Source: PALSA-1004 sp963829085 (lineage in GTDB: Bacteria; Pseudomonadota; Gammaproteobacteria; Burkholderiales; SG8-41). Taken from it: a stretch of 64,000 nt of DNA. The translations under genes were made by a program, and so were the position numbers. The notes under the pieces were generated by a model. It worked only from the letters and a program-made list of their open reading frames with translations, searched no databases and was not told where the DNA came from. The stretch is from contig CAWHHJ010000015.1 of assembly GCA_963829085.1 (NCBI GenBank), forward strand, positions 310,001 to 374,000, written 5' to 3'. This document shows positions 45,167 to 53,905 of the stretch, one piece after another. Numbering within the stretch: position 1 is the first letter of the stretch; each line of letters begins with the position of its first letter.

Positions 45167-46129
45167 TCAGCGCAACTGGCCAACCCCTGTCGTAGTGAGC
45201 TTGACCAGGGCTTCCGCCATTGTGGCGCCAAACCTGCGTGCTACGCGTTCCGCTATGTTTTCGCGAGGCGTGAAATCGACAACGTCCTCAGCCTTGATCA
45301 CATCGCGCGCCACTGAATCCACGTTGCCTATCGCGTCGGCAAGGCCAAGCTCGACGCTCTTGGAGCCGACCCACACCAGCCCACTGAACATGTCGGGACT
45401 TTCCTTGAGACGCTTGCCGCGCCCTTCCTTCACGACCGATATGAACTGTTGGTGAATTTCGCCGAGCATTTTTTCAGCGTATTCCTTATGCGCGGGATTG
45501 ATTGGCGAGAATGGATCAAGGAATTTTTTGTTTTCGCCGGCGGTGATGGCGCGCCGTTCAACGCCAAGCTTCTCCATCGTCCCGGTAAAACCGAAACTGT
45601 CCATGACGACGCCGATCGATCCCACGATGCTGGCCTTATCAACGTAAATCTTGTCGGCCGCAACTGCGACGTAATATCCGCCCGACGCGCAGATATCTTC
45701 CACGACCACGTAAAGCGGAATGTTCGGATACAGCCCGCGCAGACGTTTCATCTCGTCATTGATATAGCCCGCCTGCACCGGACTTCCGCCGGGGCTGTTA
45801 ACGCGCAGGATCACGCCTTGAGTATTAGTATCCTTGAACGCGGCCTGCAGTCCTGACGTCACGTTATCGGCGCTCGCCTGGCTCTCCGCTGATATGACAC
45901 CGCGCAATTCCACGAGAGCGGTATGCTTGCCGGAAGACTTATCTCCGCCGCGCTTAATCCAGCCCATGCCCGCTGCGAGAACAAGAAACAGATAAAGCAG
46001 TATCAAGCCCTTGAACAGCATTCCCCAGCGGCGCGCGGCGCGTTGTTCGGCCACCGCCGCAAGCGCAACCTTTTGCAGCACATTGCGTTCCCAGCCATCA
46101 CGACCGTCGCCGGGAGTCAGTTCAGCCAT
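45167..46129 (-). CDS. S49 family signal peptide peptidase (SppA-type)
   Basis: A 320-residue inner-membrane serine peptidase with one helix (about 38-60). It degrades leftover signal peptides in the periplasm or membrane. The catalytic Ser is in DICASGGYYVA (about 148) and the Lys in the following conserved region (about 200). GVILRVNSPGGSPVQAG is the oxyanion block. It overlaps the Rieske gene by 8 bases and converges with the RsmI-like gene. Confidence 0.9.
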   Translation of the reverse strand: MAELTPGDGRDGWERNVLQKVALAAVAEQRAARRWGMLFKGLILLYLFLVLAAGMGWIKRGGDKSSGKHTALVELRGVISAESQASADNVTSGLQAAFKDTNTQGVILRVNSPGGSPVQAGYINDEMKRLRGLYPNIPLYVVVEDICASGGYYVAVAADKIYVDKASIVGSIGVVMDSFGFTGTMEKLGVERRAITAGENKKFLDPFSPINPAHKEYAEKMLGEIHQQFISVVKEGRGKRLKESPDMFSGLVWVGSKSVELGLADAIGNVDSVARDVIKAEDVVDFTPRENIAERVARRFGATMAEALVKLTTTGVGQLR

Positions 46130-46514
46130 ACTTGTTTTCGCTTTCCACGATGTAGACGTTGCCGCCGTGCTCTTCCACTGTGACAGGCGTCAGCCGCTGT
46201 CCCTTGCACGGTCCCATGATGCATTGACCCGTCGCGGGATCATACGTTGCACCATGCGTTGCGCAGATCAAGTATAACCCCGATCGATCGAAGAACTCGC
46301 CTTCCATCCAGTCGAGCTCGATCGGTACGTGCGCGCAACTGTTCAGATATGCGTATACCTTGTTGTCGTATCGAATCGCAAACGCGGCTGCGGGGTGGCC
46401 ATGATCATCGACGGTGAAACGGATACCGCGGCCGCCTTCCGCGAGTGCAGAAGCATCGCAGATCAGGCGTTGTTTCTCAGCCAATGCCATAGCTCCTGCG
46501 GATTGTCGGCGCAT
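46122..46514 (-). CDS. Rieske [2Fe-2S] ferredoxin-like protein
   Basis: A 130-residue soluble Rieske protein. The cluster ligands are in NSCAHVP (Cys-x-His) and LICATHGA (Cys-xx-His), followed by DPATGQCIMGPCKG. It has no transmembrane helix, so it is an electron carrier or sensor rather than a respiratory subunit. It lies between the HAD phosphatase and the S49 peptidase and overlaps both genes. Confidence 0.88.
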   Translation of the reverse strand: MRRQSAGAMALAEKQRLICDASALAEGGRGIRFTVDDHGHPAAAFAIRYDNKVYAYLNSCAHVPIELDWMEGEFFDRSGLYLICATHGATYDPATGQCIMGPCKGQRLTPVTVEEHGGNVYIVESENKYG

Positions 46515-47119
46515 GCAAGCGGATTCAACGCCATCAGCTGTTCGCGCGGATGCGCGCCGTACGCCGCAGCGACGCTGGGCACGTTCGCGTTTTTGGCCAT
46601 TTGCAAGTCGTGCGTGGTGTCGCCGATCATGAGCGTGCGCTCCGGCTGTGTGCCGAAAATCTCGATCAGGTGATGGAGCATGCCGGGATGCGGCTTGCTC
46701 GACGATTCCTCGCCGCAGCGCGTCGCATGAAATATCGCCGCGAGACCGGTTTTTGTCAGCGCTCGATTCAGACCGCGACGGCTTTTGCCCGTGGCGACCG
46801 CCAGATGGTGACCGCGGACGTTCAAGTCGCGCAGCAAATCTTCGGCGCCGTCGAACAGAGGAGTCGCCGGATCGCCAATGCGGAAATGGTGCCCGTAGCG
46901 TTCGGCGACGCTCGGATACAGCGCAGAGTCAACGTCCGGCAGTACATGCGCCAACGCGTCATGCAGTCCCAGCCCGATAATGTGGCGGGCGCGCTCATCT
47001 GTCGGTACCGGCAGACCAAGATCGGCACAAGCCGCCTGCAAGGACGCGGTGATGACCGCTGTAGAGTCCATGAGGGTCCCGTCCCAATCAAACACCAGCA
47101 AATCGAAGCGCTTCGACAT
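46463..47119 (-). CDS. HAD family phosphatase (Gph-like)
   Basis: A 218-residue HAD hydrolase resembling phosphoglycolate phosphatase. LVFDWDGTLMDS gives the nucleophilic Asp (motif I); VATGKSRRGL (motif II), the Lys in ESSSKPHPGML and MIGDTTHDLQMA (motif IV) are intact. The start at 47119 is preceded by GAGG 4 bases upstream. It overlaps the tail of the rluC frame in another frame, which is discussed there. Confidence 0.88.
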   Translation of the reverse strand: MSKRFDLLVFDWDGTLMDSTAVITASLQAACADLGLPVPTDERARHIIGLGLHDALAHVLPDVDSALYPSVAERYGHHFRIGDPATPLFDGAEDLLRDLNVRGHHLAVATGKSRRGLNRALTKTGLAAIFHATRCGEESSSKPHPGMLHHLIEIFGTQPERTLMIGDTTHDLQMAKNANVPSVAAAYGAHPREQLMALNPLACADNPQELWHWLRNNA

Positions 47120-48063
47120 GTACCTCGGTACAAAGTCTTGAGGAAGTTTGCAAGCTCCGCTGGCAGCGGTGCTTCAACAGTCAGTTTTGCGCCGCTTGAA
47201 GGGTGACGGAAACCGAGGCTGGCGGCATGCAGGAACATGCGTTTCAAGCGTCCTCCGGCCAGTTGCCGGTTCAGCTCGAAGTCTCCGTACTTGTCGTCAC
47301 CTGCGACCGGAAAACCCAGATGCGCAAGGTGGACGCGAATCTGATGGGTGCGGCCGGTTTTGAGTTCCGCGCTCAGGAGGCTGAAATCGGACCACGTTTT
47401 TTCGAGCCGGAATATCGTTTTTGATTCCTGGCCATCGGCGCGGACGGCGACCCGGCGCTCGCCAGACGGTAGTACATACTTGTGCAGGTTGAGCTCGACG
47501 CTCTGACTCCGATTGCGCCACTTGCCTTTGACCAGTACCAGATACAGTTTTTTTACCTGGCCTTCACGTAACGCCGCATGCAGAGCGGTCAGCGCGCTTC
47601 GTTTTTTCGCCAACAGCAAGACGCCGGACGTGTCGCGGTCCAGCCGGTGCACGAGTTCGAGGAACCGGGCGTTAGGGCGCTGCGCGCGTAACTGTTCGAT
47701 AACGCCGAAATTCACGCCGCTGCCTCCATGGACGGCAAGGCCGGCTGGTTTGTCGAGCGCAAGCAGAAATTCGTCTTCGAGCAGCACCGCCTCTTCGAGC
47801 GCTTCGCTGCGCGGCGGCGACGTTTGCGCGGGCCGTGTTGCGACACGCACGGGCGGCAGGCGCAATTCGTCGCCGGCCTGGATGCGGTAATCAGGTTTCG
47901 TGCGGCCGCCGTTGACCCGCACCTCGCCGCTGCGCAGGATCCGGTAGACATGGCTCTTCGGCACGCCCTTGAGTATCTTGACCAGGTAATTGTCGACGCG
48001 CTGGCCGCCGGCGTCTTGCGTCACCGTGTGGCGGGAAACGGAATTTTTGCTCAAACCCGTCAT
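46822..48063 (-). CDS. rluC: Pseudouridine synthase RluC, 3' end uncertain
   Basis: This RNA pseudouridine synthase modifies U955/2504/2580-type sites in 23S rRNA. An S4 domain (about 15-75, RVDNYLVKILKGVPKSHVYRILRSGEVRVNG) precedes the catalytic domain with Asp in HRLDRDTSGVLLLA. Domain homology ends near LPAELANFLKTLYRG, about residue 317 or position 47115. Beyond that the same frame runs to 46822 through the phosphatase gene and reads as noise, so the true stop seems lost, perhaps by an indel near 47115. I give the full open frame; the real gene is probably 47110-48063. Confidence 0.8.
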   Translation of the reverse strand: MTGLSKNSVSRHTVTQDAGGQRVDNYLVKILKGVPKSHVYRILRSGEVRVNGGRTKPDYRIQAGDELRLPPVRVATRPAQTSPPRSEALEEAVLLEDEFLLALDKPAGLAVHGGSGVNFGVIEQLRAQRPNARFLELVHRLDRDTSGVLLLAKKRSALTALHAALREGQVKKLYLVLVKGKWRNRSQSVELNLHKYVLPSGERRVAVRADGQESKTIFRLEKTWSDFSLLSAELKTGRTHQIRVHLAHLGFPVAGDDKYGDFELNRQLAGGRLKRMFLHAASLGFRHPSSGAKLTVEAPLPAELANFLKTLYRGTCRSASICWCLIGTGPSWTLQRSSPRPCRRLVPILVCRYRQMSAPATLSGWDCMTRWRMYCRTLTLRCIRASPNATGTISALAIRRLLCSTAPKICCAT

Positions 48064-48075
48064 TTTGCTTATACT
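48047..48075 (+). promoter_or_regulatory. Putative sigma-70 promoter of rne
   Basis: TTGCTC (48047-48052) and TATACT (48070-48075) are 17 bases apart, a good -35/-10 pair on the plus strand. It overlaps the rluC start codon, so transcription of the two genes would be linked. The start would be near 48082, giving a leader of about 450 nt for rne. Confidence 0.6.
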
Positions 48076-48534
48076 TACCGCTGGTTAGCAGACTTCAGGA
48101 CAGATGTCCCAAGCCACGCGCTGAACCGCGGAATACCGCAGGTAACGCGAGGCAGGTTGGCCCGGCGCCACGTAGTCGCTGTCCAGGTGCGGAAGGTCGC
48201 GGTGCGGAATCGATCCCGATACTGCGAATGACCGGTCACCGAAACCCAATGGTTAATATCGCTCACCACAAAAAGTAGCGATGGTAGTCGAAATACGCGC
48301 TCACAGCACACGGAACGCTTTGTTGCAGCAGCGATGCGGCAACGGTGCATATGCACCCCCACAATCACTACGCTGCTCACTAACGAATACTACCGGCAAA
48401 CAGCGGACTTCTTTCCAGCAGTCACCATAGAATGGGTTTGATTTCTTGACTGAATGATTCAGCAGTAGCGCGCGGCTTAGCTGTCGCGCGTTAGTTTGCC
48501 CATCCCGTGACACTGAGCGCGGGAGAAGAAAAAA
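48076..48534 (+). promoter_or_regulatory. Long 5' leader of rne
   Basis: The 459 bases before rne hold no gene on either strand. Known rne leaders (for example in E. coli) contain stem-loops that RNase E itself binds and cuts to control its own level; a leader of this size fits that pattern. I could not fix individual hairpins by eye. Confidence 0.5.
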
Positions 48535-51165
48535 ATGAAACGCATGTTGTTCAACGCGACGCAGTCTGAAGAGCTGCGCGTAGCAATTGTCGATGGTCAG
48601 AAGCTGCTGGACCTCGACATCGAATCAGCCGGCAAAGAACAGCGCAAGAGCAACATCTACAAGGGTGTTATCACCCGCATCGAACCGAGTCTGGAAGCCG
48701 CTTTTATAGATTACGGCGGCGAGCGGCACGGTTTTCTCCCCTTCAAGGAAGTCGCCCGGTCATATTTCAAGCCGGGTGTCGACGTCGGCCGCGCGCGCAT
48801 TCAGGACGCATTGACCGAGGGGCAGGAACTGATCGTCCAGGTGGACAAAGACGAGCGCGGCACCAAGGGCGCAGCGCTTACGACCTTCATCAGTCTCGCG
48901 GGCCGTTGCCTGGTGCTGATGCCCAATAATCCGCGCGGCGGTGGCGTCTCGCGGCGGGTCGAAGGTGAAGAGCGCGCCGAGCTGCGCGAAGCCATCGATC
49001 AGCTCGAAGTCCCGGCAGGCATGAGTGTCATCGCACGCACTGCCGGCATCGGCCGCAGCGTCGAGGAGCTGACCTGGGACCTCAATTACCTGCTGCAGTT
49101 GTGGCGCGAGATCGAGAACGCTTCGACCGGACAGAGCGGCGCGTTTCTGATCTATCAGGAATCAAGCCTCGTCATACGGGCAATACGCGATCACTTTCAT
49201 CAGGATATCGGTGAGATTCTGATCGATACCGAAGACATCTACGAGCAGGCCCGCGCATTCATGGGCCACGTGATGCCCGCCAATGTGAATCGCGTGAAAC
49301 TTTATCGTGATGATGTCCCGTTGTTCTCGCGCTTCCAGATTGAGCATCAGATCGAAACCGCGTTCTCGCGTCAGGTGTCATTGCCCTCCGGCGGTGCTAT
49401 CGTCATCGATCACACCGAAGCCCTCGTCTCAATCGATGTGAACTCGGCGCGTTCCACCCGCGGCGCGGACATCGAAGAAACCGCGTTTCGAACCAACCTG
49501 GAAGCGGCCGACGAAACAGCGCGGCAGCTTCGTCTGCGCGACCTTGGCGGCTTGATCGTCATCGATTTCATTGACATGGAAAGCGGGCGCAATCAGCGTG
49601 AAGTCGAGAACCGGCTGCGCGACGCGCTGCATGTTGACCGTGCCCGTGTGCAGACGGGAAAGATCTCGCGTTTCGGGCTGCTAGAGCTATCGCGACAGCG
49701 TCTGCGCCCGGCACTTGCAGAAGGCAGTCATATCCCCTGCCCTCGTTGCCATGGTACCGGTCATATCCGCGGAATTGAATCGACCGCGCTGCATATTCTT
49801 CGGATCCTGCAAGAGGAAGCGATGAAGGAAAACACCGGCGCCGTTCACGCGCAGGTACCAATCGATGTTGCGACCTATCTATTAAACGAGAAGCGAGCCG
49901 AGTTTCATTCCATCGAATCGCGGCTGAAAGTGAATGTCGTGCTGATCCCGAACATACATCTGGAGACGCCGAACTATACCGTGACGCGCCTGAAGCACGA
50001 AGAGCTCAATCAGGCTGACGTGCCGCCGCCAAGCTACGAAATGGTCGCGGTGCCGGAGAAAGCCGCCACCGAACTGCCGTCTGCTCAGGTCGAGCCGCCG
50101 CCGCGCCAGGAAGCAGCCGTCAAGGGCGTCCCGCAAGGTGAGCCGGCGCCTATCGTCGAGCGTAAGCCGAAGGACGCCGTTGACCAAAAAGAGCAAACAG
50201 AGCTTTCAATCATCAGCAAGATCTTCGGCTGGTTCAAACGGGTCCCGGCACAACCTACGGTAGAAGCTAAGCCGCAGATGGCGGGGGAACGCACCGAGCG
50301 CAGTGAGCGGCCTGAGCGCGGTCAACGACGCGGGCGTCCGAATGGACCGCGCCGCGATCACCGGCGCGACGAGCATCGCGGAGACGGCCAGGCAGCGCGG
50401 TCCGAAGGCGCAAGCGAAAACCGCGGACCACGGAACGATCAAAGAGGCCGCCCGCCCGAGCACCGACCGCCGCGTCCGCCGCGCGAACCGCGGCCACCGA
50501 GAGATGGTCAGGAGCCGCGGCGCGAAGGACAGCAGCAAAGAACGCCGAGACCCGAGCGGGCGGAGCAGATGACAGCGGACGCCGGCGTAACAACCGCACC
50601 TCCACCGCGCGACCATCCGCCGCGGGGCGAAGGTGAGGGACGCGGCGAGGGCCGGGGACGACGCCGTCGCGGCCGTGGCGGTCGTGACCGGTCCGAGTCG
50701 CGGGAATCTCACGCCGGAGTAACCGGGCACGAACAACCAGCGCAGCCCCTGGAAGCGCAGCAGACCGCGGTCGCAGCGGCTGAACAACATGCCTCACCGG
50801 CGATTGTCGTTGAGACTGTTGGCGTATTCGCAACGGAGACAACCGAGACGATGGCGCCAGCGCCCCAGCCGGCACTCGGCGAAGAACCGGCGCGGGAATA
50901 TGTCGAGTCGATTCCGCAGCGCGCGCCAGACATGGAGAGAGTTGTTGAGCATCCATCGATCGCCGCGCTGAGTGCGGATGACAAGGGTCTCGTCGAATCG
51001 ATTCAACTGCCGCCGGGACTTGTGCAAATCGAAACCGATTCGGAAAAAGTGCGCGAGGCCGCCAGCCGCGTAGAGCCGGAGCCACCACCACGCCCGCCTC
51101 GAGTGCGGCCGCCGCTCGCAGCGATCAGTGACGAGCCGCTGGTGCAGATAGAAACGAGGAAATAG
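48535..51165 (+). CDS. rne: Ribonuclease E
   Basis: An 876-residue endoribonuclease, the core of the RNA degradosome. The start MKRMLFNATQSEELRVAIVDGQKLLDLDIE leads to an S1 domain (about 37-120). The DNase-I-like catalytic region has IDVNSARSTRGADIE and GGLIVIDFIDM, with the metal-binding Asp residues. CPRCHGTGHI (about 402-411) is the zinc-link. The last 350 or so residues are Arg/Pro/Glu-rich and unstructured, the scaffold part. GAGAAG lies before the start. It is followed by a rho-independent terminator. Confidence 0.95.
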   Translation: MKRMLFNATQSEELRVAIVDGQKLLDLDIESAGKEQRKSNIYKGVITRIEPSLEAAFIDYGGERHGFLPFKEVARSYFKPGVDVGRARIQDALTEGQELIVQVDKDERGTKGAALTTFISLAGRCLVLMPNNPRGGGVSRRVEGEERAELREAIDQLEVPAGMSVIARTAGIGRSVEELTWDLNYLLQLWREIENASTGQSGAFLIYQESSLVIRAIRDHFHQDIGEILIDTEDIYEQARAFMGHVMPANVNRVKLYRDDVPLFSRFQIEHQIETAFSRQVSLPSGGAIVIDHTEALVSIDVNSARSTRGADIEETAFRTNLEAADETARQLRLRDLGGLIVIDFIDMESGRNQREVENRLRDALHVDRARVQTGKISRFGLLELSRQRLRPALAEGSHIPCPRCHGTGHIRGIESTALHILRILQEEAMKENTGAVHAQVPIDVATYLLNEKRAEFHSIESRLKVNVVLIPNIHLETPNYTVTRLKHEELNQADVPPPSYEMVAVPEKAATELPSAQVEPPPRQEAAVKGVPQGEPAPIVERKPKDAVDQKEQTELSIISKIFGWFKRVPAQPTVEAKPQMAGERTERSERPERGQRRGRPNGPRRDHRRDEHRGDGQAARSEGASENRGPRNDQRGRPPEHRPPRPPREPRPPRDGQEPRREGQQQRTPRPERAEQMTADAGVTTAPPPRDHPPRGEGEGRGEGRGRRRRGRGGRDRSESRESHAGVTGHEQPAQPLEAQQTAVAAAEQHASPAIVVETVGVFATETTETMAPAPQPALGEEPAREYVESIPQRAPDMERVVEHPSIAALSADDKGLVESIQLPPGLVQIETDSEKVREAASRVEPEPPPRPPRVRPPLAAISDEPLVQIETRK

Positions 51166-51170
51166 GAAAG

Positions 51171-51196
51171 TGCCGGGTCCTTGCCCGGCATTTTTT
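51171..51196 (+). terminator. Rho-independent terminator of rne
   Basis: TGCCGGG and CCCGGCA pair with loop TCCTTG and are followed by six T (51191-51196). It sits five bases after the rne stop and touches the stop of the convergent phosphatase gene. Confidence 0.85.
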
Positions 51197-51683
51197 ATGC
51201 GCCGGATAGATTCTGCAGTCGATCGACGAGGCGTTCGTTGATGGCCTCGATCATGTCGAGCACCTGCTCGAATCCCTGTCCGCTGCCGTAGTACGGGTCT
51301 GGCACTTCGCGTCCGGCATGCTCAGGATGAAAATCGCCAAACAGAAAGAGCTTGTCCCCGAAGTCGCCCGGACACATCCGCCTGAGCGATTCAAGGTTAT
51401 GCCGGTCCATTGCGATGATGTAGTCGAAGTGCGCGAAGTCATCGCCGCCGACTTTGCGGCCGCGGCGTTTGCTCATATCGTAGCCGCGGCGTAGCGCTGC
51501 ACGCTGTGCGCGTTCGTCCGGCGGCTCGCCGATATGAAAACCATGCGTGCCTGCAGAGTCGCACTCAACATTCTTGTCGAGGCCTCTCTGCTCCAGTGCC
51601 CGCCTGAACACGGCTTCGGCCGTTGGCGACCTGCAGATATTGCCCATGCAGACGAATAGGACACGTGTCTTCTTATTTTTCAT
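51195..51683 (-). CDS. Low-molecular-weight protein-tyrosine phosphatase
   Basis: A 162-residue phosphatase. The P-loop is CMGNICRS at 12-19 in the pattern C-x5-R-S/T, and the general acid Asp is in VPDPYYGSG (about 129). Such enzymes act on phosphotyrosine proteins, in some cases capsule-kinase substrates. It is a single gene here, converging on rne. Confidence 0.9.
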   Translation of the reverse strand: MKNKKTRVLFVCMGNICRSPTAEAVFRRALEQRGLDKNVECDSAGTHGFHIGEPPDERAQRAALRRGYDMSKRRGRKVGGDDFAHFDYIIAMDRHNLESLRRMCPGDFGDKLFLFGDFHPEHAGREVPDPYYGSGQGFEQVLDMIEAINERLVDRLQNLSGA

Positions 51684-52365
51684 GCTAATTCTGTCGTATC
51701 TATGTTTCTGCCTTACGTCCTAGCTAGCATATTCGGGAGCCGGACTGTCTGCAATGAGACGCAACTTAACGGGGCGTTTATAGCCGCGCAAGGAAATCGC
51801 GCACTGTTGCCGTTCGTCAGTCTGTTCATCATTGAGCGCTCCCATGCTACGCACAGCACTCGCGCGGCATTCGAGCGTCTCTACCATTGCACAAGCACAG
51901 ACAAACTGCGAGGCGCCTGTCCCTCTTACAACATAGGCCATCTAATGGCGCTATGCGCTCGGGGCACTGATGTGATTGAAAGCGAGCGCTCGAACGCCGT
52001 TGAACGTGCGACGCGCGTTGACCTGCTAGAGCGGCATATGCAGCACCGCCGCCATCAATCCCAAGCAGCTCTTGTTGCTCCGGCGCTCGTCCCGTGATTT
52101 GCAACCTAGAACCTGCGTCGTCCCATGAAGCGCAGGTAACCAAAGACCGCTTCAACTGGCGGCTTTTCTTGTGGTCCCGGGGGCCTAGCCTCGTGACTGC
52201 TACACAGTCTCGTCCAATGGCGGCGCAGTTATAGTCTTACGATCGGATAGGACTCCTGCGACTGCTCGCATCTGGCCGCAGGATTAGTATTAGTCCTGCA
52301 CTGTAGCGGAGACAAACGCTAGGCCTAGAAAAGGTGGCAATGTCGTTATGTGACGCTCGTCCGCC

Positions 52366-52503
52366 ATGTCGCGCCTTTCAATCGATAGCCTAGTCGGCTG
52401 GCTTAATGCTATGGGTGGACCGGTGATCGTGTGGCTTGTAATCAACATCGTCGCCCTTGTGGCTGTCATCCTCTGGCGCTGGCGTGATTCTCGACGTCGT
52501 TAA
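52366..52503 (+). CDS. Putative 45-residue single-helix membrane protein
   Basis: The short frame MSRLSIDSLVGWLNAMGG continues with IVWLVINIVALVAVILWRW, one long hydrophobic helix, and a basic RDSRRR tail on the inner side, as in many small bacterial membrane proteins. The upstream site is weak and I recognise no family, so chance is possible. Confidence 0.35.
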   Translation: MSRLSIDSLVGWLNAMGGPVIVWLVINIVALVAVILWRWRDSRRR

Positions 52504-52740
52504 CATCATCAAGCGCACGGCACTCTAAATGCCGGCGCTGCAACGTATTGCCGCAGTAGTGCCGCACGCGTTAACAAGCTCGCCGACGCTTAGCCGCGGA
52601 GTGTCCTTCCGAACGCGTTTCGCGCTTAGGCCTGCGTTACATAAGCGAATCGGTTTAGGCTGCAACGCCACGCAGTACTTGCGTAAATTGATACCACCAG
52701 TCATACAGCGTTGCCACTTTAAAATCATCAGTCGTCCGCC

Positions 52741-52764
52741 AATAAAAAACCCGCCGAAGCGGGT
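52741..52764 (-). terminator. Rho-independent terminator of the PEP-CTERM gene
   Basis: On the minus strand ACCCGC-TTCG-GCGGGT forms a perfect 6-bp stem with a tetraloop, followed by six T (52743-52748). It lies 27 bases after the PEP-CTERM stop. Confidence 0.85.
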
Positions 52765-52791
52765 CTTTCGGGACCTGCTGCGATCAGGTGC

Positions 52792-53496
52792 TTACGCCGG
52801 CTTGCGCCTGGTGAATCCGAGTCCAGCCAACGCAATTCCGAGAAGCGACAGCGTCGAGGGTAAAGGAATCGAAGTGGGCGGAATGGGGCGGTCTTGAGTT
52901 CGTAGCGCCCACGCCTGGGCGCCCGTGTTTTGGCCGTTAGAGAGATCTGCCGAAAAGTAACTGCCGCCGGCAATCGGGTCATTATCAGCATTCCGCACGA
53001 AATCATTGGTATCCAGCCCACCCACCCGGTTCAACGTGAACAGCAGGTCACCGAAGTAGCCGTTCCCCGAGCCGTTGCCTACGTTGCTGTTGAGGGCAAT
53101 GCCGAAGGTGCCATAAGGCGTATTGTCGCCACCGCCAGTGTTCAAACTGAATACGCTAGTCGCATCATAGATGCCGCCCGCGGGCGTGGTAAATGGCGAG
53201 ATGCTCAGCGCCCCGGAGCCAGTAAGGTTGAATGCAAAGGGCGTGTGCGGACCGCCTGTGTTGATGAAGCCGTAGCCGGGCAGCAAGTCCACGCCTATTT
53301 GCACCGAGTCGGAGTCGACTTGCGTCAGCGTGATAGTGCCGACACCGGTCGGCTGCGTCCCTTCGCTGACGCTGAACGTGTAGATCGGCCCCGCCATGGC
53401 AGACGTTGCCGCGAGGCTAATCGTCGCGGCAAGCGCCACGGTAACAAGCGACTTCATTTTCTGCGTCATTTTCATAAAGCATTGCTTTGTGCGCAT
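52792..53496 (-). CDS. PEP-CTERM sorting domain exported protein
   Basis: A 234-residue exported protein. A signal peptide (LVTVALAATISLAATSAMA) leads to a beta-rich body that looks like other PEP-CTERM proteins. The C-terminal IPLPSTLSLLGIALAGLGFTRRKPA shows Pro-rich, hydrophobic and Arg parts; the usual Pro-Glu-Pro core is here PLPST, slightly changed. An exosortase (EpsH/XrtA) would cleave it and move it to the surface or matrix; none is in the window. I choose the start at 53496, with GAGGG upstream, over the long frame to 53637. Confidence 0.82.
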   Translation of the reverse strand: MRTKQCFMKMTQKMKSLVTVALAATISLAATSAMAGPIYTFSVSEGTQPTGVGTITLTQVDSDSVQIGVDLLPGYGFINTGGPHTPFAFNLTGSGALSISPFTTPAGGIYDATSVFSLNTGGGDNTPYGTFGIALNSNVGNGSGNGYFGDLLFTLNRVGGLDTNDFVRNADNDPIAGGSYFSADLSNGQNTGAQAWALRTQDRPIPPTSIPLPSTLSLLGIALAGLGFTRRKPA

Positions 53497-53905
53497 GGAA
53501 CCCTCGTGTTGTACCCGCCGCGGCGGGTTTATTGTTTGGACTTCGTTTTGTTTCAAGCGGCGTTGCGCTTCCCGCGACGTGCTACAAAACCATCGGTCCT
53601 TTCGGATTAAAGAGAGAACGATATGGTTGTCGGTCAATCTCCGCCGCCGTTTTCAGTAATCAACAGACGACACCGGAGACTATGTGGCACTCTCATAACT
53701 GAGCCAATAGCTAGTAATGACCATTTTCGTTGGCTCAACCGCAGACGAGCGTTGGTCCTACACCCGGGAAATCGGAAACAGTGGTACAAGTCACGCCCGC
53801 GATGACGAGCCCCGGCGCGGCGGTGCTTTTTAACTCAGGACGTTGCAGCGGTGACCTGCTTGCCTATCGGGATGCGGACATTATGCAGTTGCTCGCGGAG
53901 CGGAT
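53497..53905. other. Intergenic region
   Basis: Between the PEP-CTERM gene and the RX4H protein. Two short plus-strand frames (53717-53833 and 53730-53954) overlap each other and are weak. No promoter or RNA is evident. Confidence 0.35.

Larger units (their letters stand above)
51684..52791. other. Sparse 1.1-kb region
   Basis: No convincing protein of normal size is seen. A frame at 51702-52097 lacks coding character. A 45-codon frame at 52366-52503 is listed separately. A terminator for the PEP-CTERM gene lies at 52741-52764. The text ACTGGCGGCTTTT occurs near 52155 and ACTGGCGGCTTTTT near 54474; they may be terminator tails. Confidence 0.4.

Noticed and set aside
50267..51091. 274-codon minus-strand frame over rne
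   Set aside because: Antisense of the Arg/Pro-rich RNase E tail; GC-rich repeats create false open frames.
51702..52097. 131-codon plus-strand frame
   Set aside because: No domain, no good start signal, and many rare combinations; likely chance in a sparse region.
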